Assembly (NCBI GenBank): GCA_023213215.1
Contig: CP096136.1
Coordinates: 496,001-560,000 of the forward strand
DNA length: 64,000 bases
Source of the DNA: Flavobacterium sp. JAD_PAG50586_2
GTDB taxonomy: Bacteria > Bacteroidota > Bacteroidia > Flavobacteriales > Flavobacteriaceae
Direction of reading: 5' to 3'
The notes beneath the pieces are model-generated. The model was given only the letters and a program-made list of their open reading frames with translations. It was not told the DNA's origin and made no database searches. Position numbers and translations under genes: made by a program. The first letter of the stretch is position 1, and each line of letters starts with the position of its first letter. Positions 1 to 8,040 of the stretch are shown piece after piece.

Positions 1-13
1 ATAAAGCGTGGAG

Positions 14-81
14 CTTTTTAAGAAAGTTCACTTTCTTAAAAAGTGGAAGGATTTGTTTAAATTAGAGCGAAGCTTTAATTT
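14..81. other. Two hairpins upstream of the tRNA
   Basis: Positions 14-26 and 31-43 form a perfect 13-bp stem with a TTCA loop. Positions 59-68 and 72-81 form a 10-bp stem with a GAA loop and one G-T pair. Neither is followed by a T-run, so they are not typical intrinsic terminators. They may be processing structures or the 3' region of a gene left of the window. No open reading frame explains them. Confidence 0.5.
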
Positions 82-157
82 GCTACATAACCTCCCAGGA
101 TCATGAAATAATCCTGCCACCCCGACTTTTTAATAGTTTTTTTGAAAAAATTATTTA

Positions 158-231
158 GGTTCCATAGCTCAGCTGGATAGAGCAACTGCCTTCTAAGCAG
201 TAGGTCGAAGGTTCGAATCCTTCTGGGATCA
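158..231 (+). tRNA. tRNA-Arg (anticodon TCT)
   Basis: A complete cloverleaf is visible. The acceptor stem is GGTTCCA (158-164) pairing with TGGGATC (224-230), with discriminator A231. The D-arm is TAGCTCAGCTGGATAGAGCA, the anticodon stem is ACTGC/GCAGT, and the 7-base loop has TCT at 192-194. The T-arm is GAAGG-TTCGAAT-CCTTC. TCT reads AGA/AGG arginine codons. The CCA end is not encoded, since CGA follows the discriminator. An intrinsic terminator follows about 20 bp downstream. Confidence 0.95.
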
Positions 232-252
232 CGAATGAATTCATTCAAATAG

Positions 253-284
253 AAAAAGGACAAGTTACTTGATCCTTTTTTTTG
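253..284 (+). terminator. Terminator of tRNA-Arg
   Basis: AAAAAGGACAAG pairs with CTTG-A-TCCTTTTT around a TTA loop, followed by a run of T. It lies 21 bp after the tRNA and fits an intrinsic terminator for it. Confidence 0.8.
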
Positions 285-296
285 TTTTAATGAATT

Positions 297-382
297 ATCA
301 AAGCTGATCTTTGATGGATGGACGAAGTCAATCCTCTTTTTTATTACAAGATAAACCACTCATTTCTCAGTGGTTTTTTTTG
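297..382 (+). terminator. Row of three hairpins, last two with T-runs
   Basis: Three stems follow one another: 297-303/309-315 (7 bp); 316-323/327-334 (one mismatch, then TCTTTTTT); and 354-360/369-375 (AACCACT/AGTGGTT, then eight T). The last two look like intrinsic terminators, but no gene lies between the tRNA terminator and this point. They could end readthrough or a short untranslated RNA. Confidence 0.55.
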
Positions 383-414
383 TTTAAAGCATTCCATAAT
401 TTGCAATAAAACAT

Positions 415-422
415 TAGTTTTG
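415..422 (+). promoter_or_regulatory. Promoter -7 element for the thiolase gene
   Basis: TAGTTTTG matches the Bacteroidota -7 consensus TAnnTTTG and sits 26 bp before the thiolase start. No clear -33 TTG is seen at the usual spacing. Confidence 0.5.
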
Positions 423-448
423 CACTACAATTAAAACAACAGAACATC

Positions 449-1627
449 ATGAGCAAAAAAGTAGTTATCGTTTCAGCAGTCAGAACACCAATCGGAAGTT
501 TTATGGGTTCGTTATCAACTGTTACAGCTACCCAATTAGGAGCAGTTGCCATCAAAGGCGCTTTAGATAAAATCAATTTAGATCCAAACTTAGTAGACGA
601 AGTCATAATGGGTAACGTAGTGCAGGCCGGAGTTGGCCAGGCTCCAGCCCGTCAGGCTTCTAAACATGCCGGCTTACCTGATAACGTTCCGTGTACCACT
701 GTGAATAAAGTATGTGCTTCCGGAATGAAAGCTGTAATGCAGGGCGCGCAGGCAATTATGGCCGGTGATGCTGAGATTGTTGTAGCGGGTGGAATGGAAA
801 ACATGAGTCTGATCCCACATTACGTTCATTTAAGAAACGGCGTGAAATTTGGCCCGACCACAATGGTTGACGGAATGCAGAAAGACGGCCTGACAGATGC
901 TTATGACGGAAATGCAATGGGAGTTTGCGCCGATTTGTGTGCAACGGAATATAAAATTACACGTGAAGAGCAGGATGCTTTCGCAATTCAGTCCTACGAG
1001 CGCTCAGCGAAAGCATGGGAAGCCGGTAAATTTGACAATGAAATTGTTCCTGTAGAAATTCCACAACGTCGTGGAGAACCAGTTATCTTCGCCAAAGACG
1101 AAGAATATACAAATGTAAAACTGGATAAAATCCCGGCATTAAATGCTGTTTTCACAAAAGAAGGAACAGTTACAGCTGCAAATGCTTCAACTATCAATGA
1201 CGGTGCTGCTGCATTGGTGTTAATGAGCGAGGAAAAAGCAATTTCATTAGGATTAAAACCTTTAGCCTATATCAAATCATACGCCGATGCAGAGCAGGAA
1301 CCAAAATGGTTTACAACATCGCCTTCAAAAGCATTGCCTAAAGCATTAGACAAAGCGGGAATTTCTTTAGCAGATGTTGATTTTTTCGAATTCAACGAAG
1401 CATTTGCAGTAGTTGGTTTGGCCAACGCTAAAATATTAGGTTTGGATAATGACAAAATAAATGTAAATGGTGGTGCAGTTTCCTTAGGCCATCCACTAGG
1501 ATGTTCCGGAGCGAGAATCATCGTTACCCTGATTAATGTATTAGAGCAAAACAATGCTAAAATTGGAGCCGCAGCTATCTGCAATGGTGGTGGTGGTGCT
1601 TCAGCCATTGTTATTGAAAGAGCTTAA
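449..1627 (+). CDS. Acetyl-CoA C-acetyltransferase (thiolase)
   Basis: This 392-aa protein is a full-length thiolase. It condenses two acetyl-CoA to acetoacetyl-CoA, or runs the reverse cleavage in fatty-acid and ketone degradation. The catalytic set is intact: nucleophilic Cys89 in [13 protein letters not shown], His348 in [10 protein letters not shown] and Cys378 in CNGGGGASA. These are the positions known for biosynthetic thiolases such as PhaA. The N-terminus [16 protein letters not shown] is canonical, so the start is secure. The gene stands alone after the tRNA, with a TAnnTTTG promoter, and is followed by a long imperfect palindrome. No beta-oxidation partner lies next to it. Whether it works in synthesis or degradation cannot be told from sequence. 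Confidence 0.93.
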   Translation: MSKKVVIVSAVRTPIGSFMGSLSTVTATQLGAVAIKGALDKINLDPNLVDEVIMGNVVQAGVGQAPARQASKHAGLPDNVPCTTVNKVCASGMKAVMQGAQAIMAGDAEIVVAGGMENMSLIPHYVHLRNGVKFGPTTMVDGMQKDGLTDAYDGNAMGVCADLCATEYKITREEQDAFAIQSYERSAKAWEAGKFDNEIVPVEIPQRRGEPVIFAKDEEYTNVKLDKIPALNAVFTKEGTVTAANASTINDGAAALVLMSEEKAISLGLKPLAYIKSYADAEQEPKWFTTSPSKALPKALDKAGISLADVDFFEFNEAFAVVGLANAKILGLDNDKINVNGGAVSLGHPLGCSGARIIVTLINVLEQNNAKIGAAAICNGGGGASAIVIERA

Positions 1628-1707
1628 ATTAGTTATGAGTTATGAATTATGAGTTATAAGTTAACCGTAATCCATAACTCATAATTTATAACTTATAATT
1701 CATAATT
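1628..1707. repeat. Long AT-rich palindrome built of TTATGA-type words
   Basis: Between the thiolase stop and the NlpC start lies an imperfect inverted repeat of about 35-bp arms around a short TTAACCGTAATC centre. Each arm is itself a chain of degenerate 7-8 bp words such as GTTATGAA and GTTATAAG. A transcript from either strand would fold into a long hairpin. There is no T-run. Confidence 0.6.
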
Positions 1708-1713
1708 ACCTGA

Positions 1714-2475
1714 ATGTTTGCCATCTGTAACCTTTCCATAATTCCTTTACGTGCCGAACCAAGCGACCGAAGCGAAATCGTTTCGCAGGTTTTGTATGGT
1801 GAGCATTTTGAGATTATCGAGACGCAGCAGCAATGGTCAAAAATCAGGTTGCAGTTTGATGATTATGAAGGCTGGGTTGATTCCAAACAATATCAGGTTA
1901 TTTCGGAAAAGAGTTTCAGGGATTTATCCAAAGATGCCATTATCCTCAATGCCGATTTGGTCGAATATGTTACGAATTCTGCTAATGTATTACTGCCAAT
2001 TCCACTGGGTGCTTCGTTGTCGTTTTTGCATTATAGCGAAATCAATATTGAAAACTTTGAGTTTGAAGGGATGCGGATTAGTGGTGTTAAACCAAAATCC
2101 GATTTGATTACGACAGCCTATATGTATCTGAACGCGCCTTACCTTTGGGGTGGAAAGACTCCGTTTGGTATTGATTGTTCCGGGTTTACACAAATGGTTT
2201 ACAAACTTAACGGTTACAAACTGCTTCGTGATGCTTCACAACAATCCACTCAAGGCGACGCACTGAGTTTCATTGAAGAAAGTGAGCCTGGAGATTTAGC
2301 TTTTTTCGACAATGAGGAAGGCAACATCATCCACGTTGGCATTATCATGGAAAACAATTACATCATCCACGCCAGCGGGAAAGTCAGGATTGACCGGTTA
2401 GACCATCTCGGAATTTACAACGCTGAATTAAATAGGCATACGCATCGACTGAGAGTAATCAAAAAAATAATTTAA
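1714..2475 (+). CDS. NlpC/P60 family peptidoglycan hydrolase (C40 peptidase)
   Basis: The 253-aa protein has an N-terminal SH3-like segment (about residues 10-75, ending near the GWVDSKQYQ motif) and a C-terminal NlpC/P60 catalytic domain from about residue 110. Cys155 in DCSGFTQ, His207 in HVGII and His219 in IIHASGK form the expected Cys-His-His set. The family cleaves peptide stems of peptidoglycan, usually gamma-D-glutamyl bonds. No signal peptide is seen: the start MFAICNLSIIPLRAEPSDR runs straight into the SH3 fold. It may therefore act in muropeptide recycling, or be exported by another route. A terminator overlaps its stop codon. Confidence 0.88.
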   Translation: MFAICNLSIIPLRAEPSDRSEIVSQVLYGEHFEIIETQQQWSKIRLQFDDYEGWVDSKQYQVISEKSFRDLSKDAIILNADLVEYVTNSANVLLPIPLGASLSFLHYSEINIENFEFEGMRISGVKPKSDLITTAYMYLNAPYLWGGKTPFGIDCSGFTQMVYKLNGYKLLRDASQQSTQGDALSFIEESEPGDLAFFDNEEGNIIHVGIIMENNYIIHASGKVRIDRLDHLGIYNAELNRHTHRLRVIKKII

Positions 2476-2501
2476 ACCGTCTTTTTCAAGGCGGTTTTTT
2501 T
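2474..2501 (+). terminator. Terminator of the NlpC/P60 gene
   Basis: AAACCGTCTT pairs with AAGGCGGTTT (one G-T pair) around TTTC and runs into T7. The stem begins inside the stop codon region. Confidence 0.85.
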
Positions 2502-2514
2502 ATTTGTGTGGTTT

Positions 2515-2639
2515 GAGCAAAAATAGAATTATAGATAAATTGCTCTAAAATCTGAGCAAAAAAATCTGAGCAAAAAAAAATGCTCATAAAAAATTGCTCC
2601 AAAATACGAGCAAAATAATTCTTAGAAAGAAAATTGCTC
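2515..2639. repeat. Cluster of GAGCAA / TTGCTC words
   Basis: GAGCAA occurs at 2515, 2554, 2568 and 2608. Its complement TTGCTC occurs at 2540, 2594 and 2634, and TGCTC at 2581. That is eight copies in 125 bp, in both orientations, separated by A-rich spacers. The words can pair in several alternative hairpins. They sit between the upstream terminator and the GH13 lipoprotein start at 2712, so they fall in its promoter or leader region. Confidence 0.7.
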
Positions 2640-2711
2640 AGAAAAAAAGAAAAATCTTCAAAAGTAGTATTTCGGTTTTTTTATTTAAATTAGAATGCTA
2701 AAACTTTCAAG

Positions 2712-4096
2712 ATGAAACATTTTTACAAAATAGCAGGACTTTTATTATTGTTTATTTCAGCCTCATGCCTGAAAGAAAAAAGGATACATCTTATGATAAA
2801 AGATACCAACCCAAAGAATTTGTAGAAGTAAAGCATCCCGAGTGGAGTAAAAATGCCACTATCTACGAAGCCAATATCCGTCAGTTTACACCCGAAGGAA
2901 CCTTCAAGGCATTTGAGTCGCATCTGCCAAGGATAAAGGCAATGGGAATTGACATCATCTGGCTTATGCCTATTCATCCGATTGGTATCGAAAAAAGAAA
3001 AGGAACTTTAGGAAGCGAATATTCTGTGAAAGACTATTACGGAATCAATCCCGAATTCGGAACCAAAGCCGATTTTAAACATCTGGTAGATAAAATCCAC
3101 AGTCTGGGAATGTATGTCATTGTCGATTGGGTGGCCAATCATTCTTCGTGGGATAATCAATTGGCTAAAGACCATCCGGATTGGTATACCAAAACCGAAG
3201 AAGGAAATTTTCAGCCAACACCTTGGTATGATTGGGATGATGTAATCGATTTTGATTATGAAAAACCCGGCATTAGAAAATATATGACAGAAGCATTGGT
3301 GTACTGGGTTAAGGATTTTAATATCGATGGTTACCGATGTGATACCGCCGGATTTCTTCCAACTGATTTCTGGGACAATGCCCGAGCCGAAATGGATGCT
3401 GTAAAACCCGTATTTATGCTGGCCGAATGGGAATCAAGAGATTTGCACAAAAACGCTTTTGACATGACTTACTCATGGACATTCTTTGATAAAATGGTTG
3501 CAGTAACAAGAGACAAAAAAAGCATGGCAGGTTTGGTGGAATATATGGCTCATGACGTGAGTACCTTTCCACGCGATGGCTACAGGATGCTTTTTACCGA
3601 TAACCACGATATGAATTCCTGGAACAACAATATGTTCTACAATTTTGGTGATGGATTGGAAGCTTCAATGGTTTTATGCGGAACCGTTAACGGAATGCCA
3701 TTGGTTTATGGCGGACAGGAAGCTGGTTTAAACCGTTCGTTAAAGTTTTTCGATAAAGACCTGATTGACTGGAGCAAGATGCCCTATGAAGGATTATTCA
3801 AAAAACTATTTGACCTGAAACACAAAAACAAAGCGTTGTGGAATGGGAAAGATGGCGGTGTTATGGTGCGAATCTACAGTGATAAAATGGAACAGGTAGT
3901 TTCATTTTCAAGAACAAAAGATAAGGACAAAGTCATTCCAATCATCAATTACAGCGACAAACCAGTTACGGTAAAATTAAATTCAGCACATCAAAAAGGA
4001 GAGTATACTGAATTGTTTTCGGGAGAAAAAATCAGCTTAAATGGAGACGATGTTTTTGAAATGAAACCTTGGGAATATCTGGTTTTGGTGAAATAA
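2712..4096 (+). CDS. GH13 alpha-amylase family lipoprotein (frameshifted near the N-terminus)
   Basis: A lipoprotein signal, MKHFYKIAGLLLLFISASC, starts at 2712 and ends at a lipobox cysteine. It is one frame off the body of the protein. Adding one A to the A6 run at 2776-2781 joins them as CLKEKKDTSYDKR, giving 461 aa. Counted from the ATG at 2765, the four GH13 regions are present: DWVANH (about residue 120), nucleophile Asp193 in GYRCDTAGF, acid Glu221 in LAEWE and transition-state Asp282 in DNHDMNS. The protein therefore looks like an active alpha-glucan hydrolase or transferase anchored in the outer membrane. Reading only from 2765 would lose the signal and leave a cytoplasmic enzyme. 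No Sus transport genes are adjacent. Confidence 0.85.
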
Positions 4097-4102
4097 ATAA
4101 CA

Positions 4103-4160
4103 ACCGCAAATTCGCAAATTTCAAAGATTGATAAACAAAACTAATTTGCGAATTTGCGGT
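4103..4160. terminator. Bidirectional terminator between convergent genes
   Basis: A perfect 18-bp inverted repeat (4103-4120 with 4143-4160) encloses a 22-nt loop. The arm is itself a near-tandem repeat (GCAAATTCGCAAATT). It separates the GH13 gene (+) from the cysteine desulfurase gene (-). Confidence 0.75.
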
Positions 4161-4167
4161 AATAAAC

Positions 4168-5289
4168 TTAAATTCCTTTCAACGTTTCAACAAAATAATC
4201 GATTTCTTCTTTGGTGTTGTAATGGCTGAAAGAAATACGAAGGCTTGGTTTTGACAAAGCTTCTTCAGAGAGCATCTCGGCCAAAACATGTGATGGTTTA
4301 ATGCTTCCACTCTGGCAGGCACTTCCACGGGAAACTGCGATGCCTTTCATATCAAGGTTAAACAAAATCATGGCTGTTTTTTCAGGCGAAAAAGGCAACA
4401 GCACATTGAGTATGTTATAAAAAGTATCCTTTCCGTTAGCTTCAACTTCGGAAAAAGTAGCTTTTAGTTGTGTGAAGCAGTAGTGTTTTAAATCAGAAAT
4501 ATAGTTTCTCTCCTCTGCTAAATGTTCGTATGAAAGTTCTAACGCTTTTGCCATTCCTGCAATCTGGTGTACCGATTCGGTTCCGGCACGCCATCCTTTT
4601 TCCTGCTCACCACCAAAAATCATAGGTTGCAAAACCAGGTTTTTACGAACAAACGCAAAACCAACTCCTTTGGGTCCGTGGAATTTATGTGCGCTGGCTA
4701 CGATAAAATCAATCGGAAGTTCCATTAAATTCAATTCGGTTTTCCCAATAGACTGCACCGTATCACAGTGAAACAAAGCTTTGTTTTGATGACACATCGC
4801 TCCTATCCTATTAATATCGTTGACAACTCCGGTTTCGTTGTTAACATGCATCAACGAAACTATGGTTTTAATTTCCTCAGAAAGTAATTCTGTTAGTTTA
4901 GTATAATCCAAACAACCATCACAATCCACATTTAAATAATCGACCTGAATGCCAAACTCCTGTTGTAAAGCCAGAATGGTATACAAAGTAGCATGATGCT
5001 CTACTTTTGATGTAATGATTCTCTTTACGCCAAAATCTTTGACTGCACTCCTTAAAATCCAATTTGTAGCTTCCGTTGCACTTGATGTGAAAACAATTTC
5101 CTGAGCATTGCAATCAAGGCATTTAGCAATAGTTTTCCTTGACGTTTCAATAACGGCTTTTGAACTCCTCCCAATGCTGTGTGTTGAAGATGGATTCCCA
5201 AATTCAGACTGCATAATCCTAACCATTTCATCAATAACTTCTTGGCGGATTGGTGTAGTTGCTGCGTTATCCAGATATATTTTTTGCAT
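4168..5289 (-). CDS. Cysteine desulfurase (NifS/IscS family)
   Basis: The 373-aa PLP enzyme releases sulfur from cysteine as a protein persulfide. It has the N-terminal YLDNAATTP motif, the PLP-binding Lys202 in SAHKFHGPKG and the active-site Cys325 in RGSACQSGS. The RGSACxSGS loop is the form known from NifS/IscS group I enzymes. Length and ends are normal for the family. It stands alone, without iscU or suf genes, so its partner (Fe-S scaffold or tRNA thiolation) is not shown by context. A TATATTTG promoter box lies only 4 bp before the ATG, suggesting a leaderless mRNA. Confidence 0.92.
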   Translation of the reverse strand: MQKIYLDNAATTPIRQEVIDEMVRIMQSEFGNPSSTHSIGRSSKAVIETSRKTIAKCLDCNAQEIVFTSSATEATNWILRSAVKDFGVKRIITSKVEHHATLYTILALQQEFGIQVDYLNVDCDGCLDYTKLTELLSEEIKTIVSLMHVNNETGVVNDINRIGAMCHQNKALFHCDTVQSIGKTELNLMELPIDFIVASAHKFHGPKGVGFAFVRKNLVLQPMIFGGEQEKGWRAGTESVHQIAGMAKALELSYEHLAEERNYISDLKHYCFTQLKATFSEVEANGKDTFYNILNVLLPFSPEKTAMILFNLDMKGIAVSRGSACQSGSIKPSHVLAEMLSEEALSKPSLRISFSHYNTKEEIDYFVETLKGI

Positions 5290-5293
5290 GGTG

Positions 5294-5301
5294 CAAATAT
5301 A
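5294..5301 (-). promoter_or_regulatory. Promoter -7 element of the cysteine desulfurase gene
   Basis: On the minus strand TATATTTG matches TAnnTTTG. It ends 4 bp before the ATG, so a start site 5-7 bp downstream would fall on or near the A of the start codon. Confidence 0.5.
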
Positions 5302-5356
5302 AAAAGGAGAGTTCTTAATTAAATGATAAAAGGCAAATTTAATAGTATAAAAAACT

Positions 5357-5364
5357 TATTTTTG
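5357..5364 (+). promoter_or_regulatory. Promoter -7 element of the lipoprotein-bshC pair
   Basis: TATTTTTG matches TAnnTTTG and lies 20 bp before the lipoprotein start at 5385. Confidence 0.5.
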
Positions 5365-5384
5365 CTTAAAATTATACATTTCCA

Positions 5385-6347
5385 ATGAAAAGAATTTTAG
5401 GTATATTGTCGCTACTACTGTTTATTAGCGCTTGTGATGACGGAGATTTAACGGTTGATATTATTGATTTTTCGGAAGGCCCAGTTCAAAAATGCAGCGC
5501 CAAAGATGTCTTTTACAAAGTGAAAGGCTCCGAAATGATGTTTCTTGAAATTCCTTTGGCAACTTTTATAAACGATGAGACACTTCCGGATACACCAATC
5601 GAGGTGCAGTTGTCGAGTACCATAAAAGTAACTTACAGAAGATATGTAAGCGAAACTTCATCAGAAAATATCTGTCCAACAGCTCCAGCTGCAACACCTA
5701 ATTTAGCCGAACAATGGGTAGCAACGGATGGCATCGTTCAAATTACATCTAAAGCTATTAAAACTACTGGTGCCAATGGGCTTGTTAAAATAACCGGTTA
5801 TACTTATAATATCAACTTCAAACAAATTACGTTCAATAAACCGGACGGCCCGCAGACGGAAACAATCGTACCATTCGGGAATTATGCATCAACTATAACG
5901 CCATTAGCTTTCGGATTTGATACGGAAGTGGCTAAAAGCAACTGTAGTAACAGTGATAATCGAATTTTTAATTTTAGTGCAGGTGAAGCTTTAATTTTAG
6001 ACGCTGGTGATTATTCAACGTTGTTTGTCAATGAAGTTACGCCTCTTTCAACTCCCAGAACTGCTTTAATCAGTACTACAAATAAGTTATACTATCGATT
6101 GTACTCGGGTGCTATATCCAATCCATACTTCTGCCTGACTTCACCAACTACGCCAACGCTTATACAACAATGGGATGCTGTAGATGGTGTTGCCGCTACA
6201 AGTGGAGTAATTGAGGTAGAAACCACAACCCAAGGTACCGGATTCCTTCATAAAATTCATCTTAAGAATGTTACTATGAAAAAAGGAAACAGTGACTTTA
6301 ATATGGGTCCCGACTTTGAATTTGGAAGTTTTGTAACCAATCCGTAA
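5385..6347 (+). CDS. Lipoprotein with two homologous repeats, function unknown
   Basis: The 320-aa protein begins MKRILGILSLLLFISACDD, a clear lipoprotein signal with cleavage before Cys17. The mature part is an internal duplication of about 140 residues. Both halves have an early Cys, then TYRRY / YYRLY, ICPTAP / FCLTSP, EQWVATDG / QQWDAVDG, and an ending such as PFGNY / EFGSF. I do not recognise the family. The bshC gene starts 11 bp after its stop, so the two are probably cotranscribed; there is no sign of a role in bacillithiol metabolism. Confidence 0.75.
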   Translation: MKRILGILSLLLFISACDDGDLTVDIIDFSEGPVQKCSAKDVFYKVKGSEMMFLEIPLATFINDETLPDTPIEVQLSSTIKVTYRRYVSETSSENICPTAPAATPNLAEQWVATDGIVQITSKAIKTTGANGLVKITGYTYNINFKQITFNKPDGPQTETIVPFGNYASTITPLAFGFDTEVAKSNCSNSDNRIFNFSAGEALILDAGDYSTLFVNEVTPLSTPRTALISTTNKLYYRLYSGAISNPYFCLTSPTTPTLIQQWDAVDGVAATSGVIEVETTTQGTGFLHKIHLKNVTMKKGNSDFNMGPDFEFGSFVTNP

Positions 6348-6358
6348 TTCCGCTTAAG

Positions 6359-7951
6359 ATGCCAACAGATTGTATCAGTTATCAGGAATCAGGGTATTTC
6401 ACTAAATTAATTGTAGATTATTTAGAGGAGAAACCCCAATTAAAATCGCTGTACAATCGTTTTCCGAAACTCGAAAACTTTAAAGCCCAGATTGAAGAAA
6501 AGGCGCAGAATTATCCTCAGGAAAACCGAACTATTTTAGTAACCGCTCTTCTAAATCAGTATAAAAATTTTCAGGTTTCCGATGCTACAAAAGAAAATAT
6601 TTCCCTTTTATCACATTCAAAAACATTCACGATTACCACTGGTCATCAGCTGAATTTATTTACCGGTCCTTTGTATTTCCTATACAAGATTGCCAGCACA
6701 ATCAATCTTTGCGATAAGCTGAAAAAAGAATATCCGGAACATAATTTTGTGCCAATATATTGGATGGCTACTGAAGATCACGATTTTGAGGAAATCAATT
6801 ATTTTAGTTTTAAAAACGTAAAAATAAAATGGGCGAAAGATAGTACTGGACCAGTCGGAAGGCTTTCCACCAAAGGATTGAACGAAGTACTAGAAGTTTT
6901 TGCCAATGAATTGGGATTAGGACAGAATGCGGCTTATCTGAAAGAACTTTTTGAAAACAGTTACCTCAAACACGATAACCTTGCTGATGCTACCCGTTTC
7001 TTGGCAAATGAATTGTTTAGCGATAAAGGATTGGTCATTCTGGACGGAGATGACGTCTCTTTAAAACAATTGTTCATTCCCTATGCGAAACAGGAATTAC
7101 TAAATAAAATTTCTTTTGAAAAGGTTTCTGCAACCAATTTAATTCTTGAAAAAGACTATCCGATTCAGGTAAACCCAAGGGAAATTAATTTGTTTTATAT
7201 TGAAGATAATCTGAGGGAACGTATCGTTTTTGAAGATAATCTTTATAAAATCAATAACACCAAAATCGCTTTTTCTGAAAAGGAGATTATTGCTTTACTG
7301 CAAAGCAATCCTGAAAAGTTTAGCCCTAATGTGATTCTTCGTCCTTTGTATGAGGAGATTATTTTACCAAACTTATGTTACATTGGCGGTGGCGGTGAAA
7401 TTGCCTATTGGCTGCAATTAAAATCAAACTTTGAAGCTAATGCTATTACGTTTCCAATAATCCTAGTTCGCAATTCTGTACTATTGATTACAGAAAAACA
7501 ACTGGATAGAGCGGATAAATTGAATCTTACGTGGACTGATTTATTCACAAACCAACAGGAACTATTCAACAACAAAACCAAAGAGTTCTCTAGTTTCACT
7601 ATTGATTTTTCTGAACAGAAGGAACATTTGAGACAACAGTTTGATAAATTAACAACTATTGCAAATCAGACGGACAAATCCTTTATCGGTGCTGTAAATG
7701 CACAGCAAACCAAACAAATAAAAGGTTTAGAAAATCTAGAAAAGCGTTTACTAAAAGCCGAAAAAAGAGTACACGCCGAAAAACTGGAAAGGATATTATT
7801 ACTGCAAAATGAACTATTCCCAAATCAGGGATTGCAGGAAAGAAAAGCCAATTTCTCTGAATTTTACTTAAGTGTAGACGGAGAACTCCTCTCAAAACTA
7901 TTCCGGGAATTAAATCCTTTAGCGCCAAACTTCACGATTATTACGCTATAA
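6359..7951 (+). CDS. bshC: Bacillithiol biosynthesis cysteine-adding enzyme BshC
   Basis: The 530-aa protein matches BshC, which adds cysteine to glucosaminyl-malate in the last step of bacillithiol synthesis. Family signatures seen are TTGHQLNLFTGPLYFLYK (about residues 92-110), YWMATEDHDFEEINYF, RNS.LLI near residue 360, and a long C-terminal coiled coil around residues 400-490. Length is normal for the family. The start at 6359 (MPTDCISYQESGYFTKL) fits the conserved N-terminus. bshA and bshB are not in the window, which is usual for Bacteroidota. The protein is cytoplasmic. Confidence 0.92.
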   Translation: MPTDCISYQESGYFTKLIVDYLEEKPQLKSLYNRFPKLENFKAQIEEKAQNYPQENRTILVTALLNQYKNFQVSDATKENISLLSHSKTFTITTGHQLNLFTGPLYFLYKIASTINLCDKLKKEYPEHNFVPIYWMATEDHDFEEINYFSFKNVKIKWAKDSTGPVGRLSTKGLNEVLEVFANELGLGQNAAYLKELFENSYLKHDNLADATRFLANELFSDKGLVILDGDDVSLKQLFIPYAKQELLNKISFEKVSATNLILEKDYPIQVNPREINLFYIEDNLRERIVFEDNLYKINNTKIAFSEKEIIALLQSNPEKFSPNVILRPLYEEIILPNLCYIGGGGEIAYWLQLKSNFEANAITFPIILVRNSVLLITEKQLDRADKLNLTWTDLFTNQQELFNNKTKEFSSFTIDFSEQKEHLRQQFDKLTTIANQTDKSFIGAVNAQQTKQIKGLENLEKRLLKAEKRVHAEKLERILLLQNELFPNQGLQERKANFSEFYLSVDGELLSKLFRELNPLAPNFTIITL

Positions 7952-8040
7952 ATCAGCAAGTTTTCAACACGAAAACGTTTTCGCAATTTTGATTTTAACA
8001 TTTTGGTTTAAATTCGTAAGGTCAATTTAAACCAAACGTT

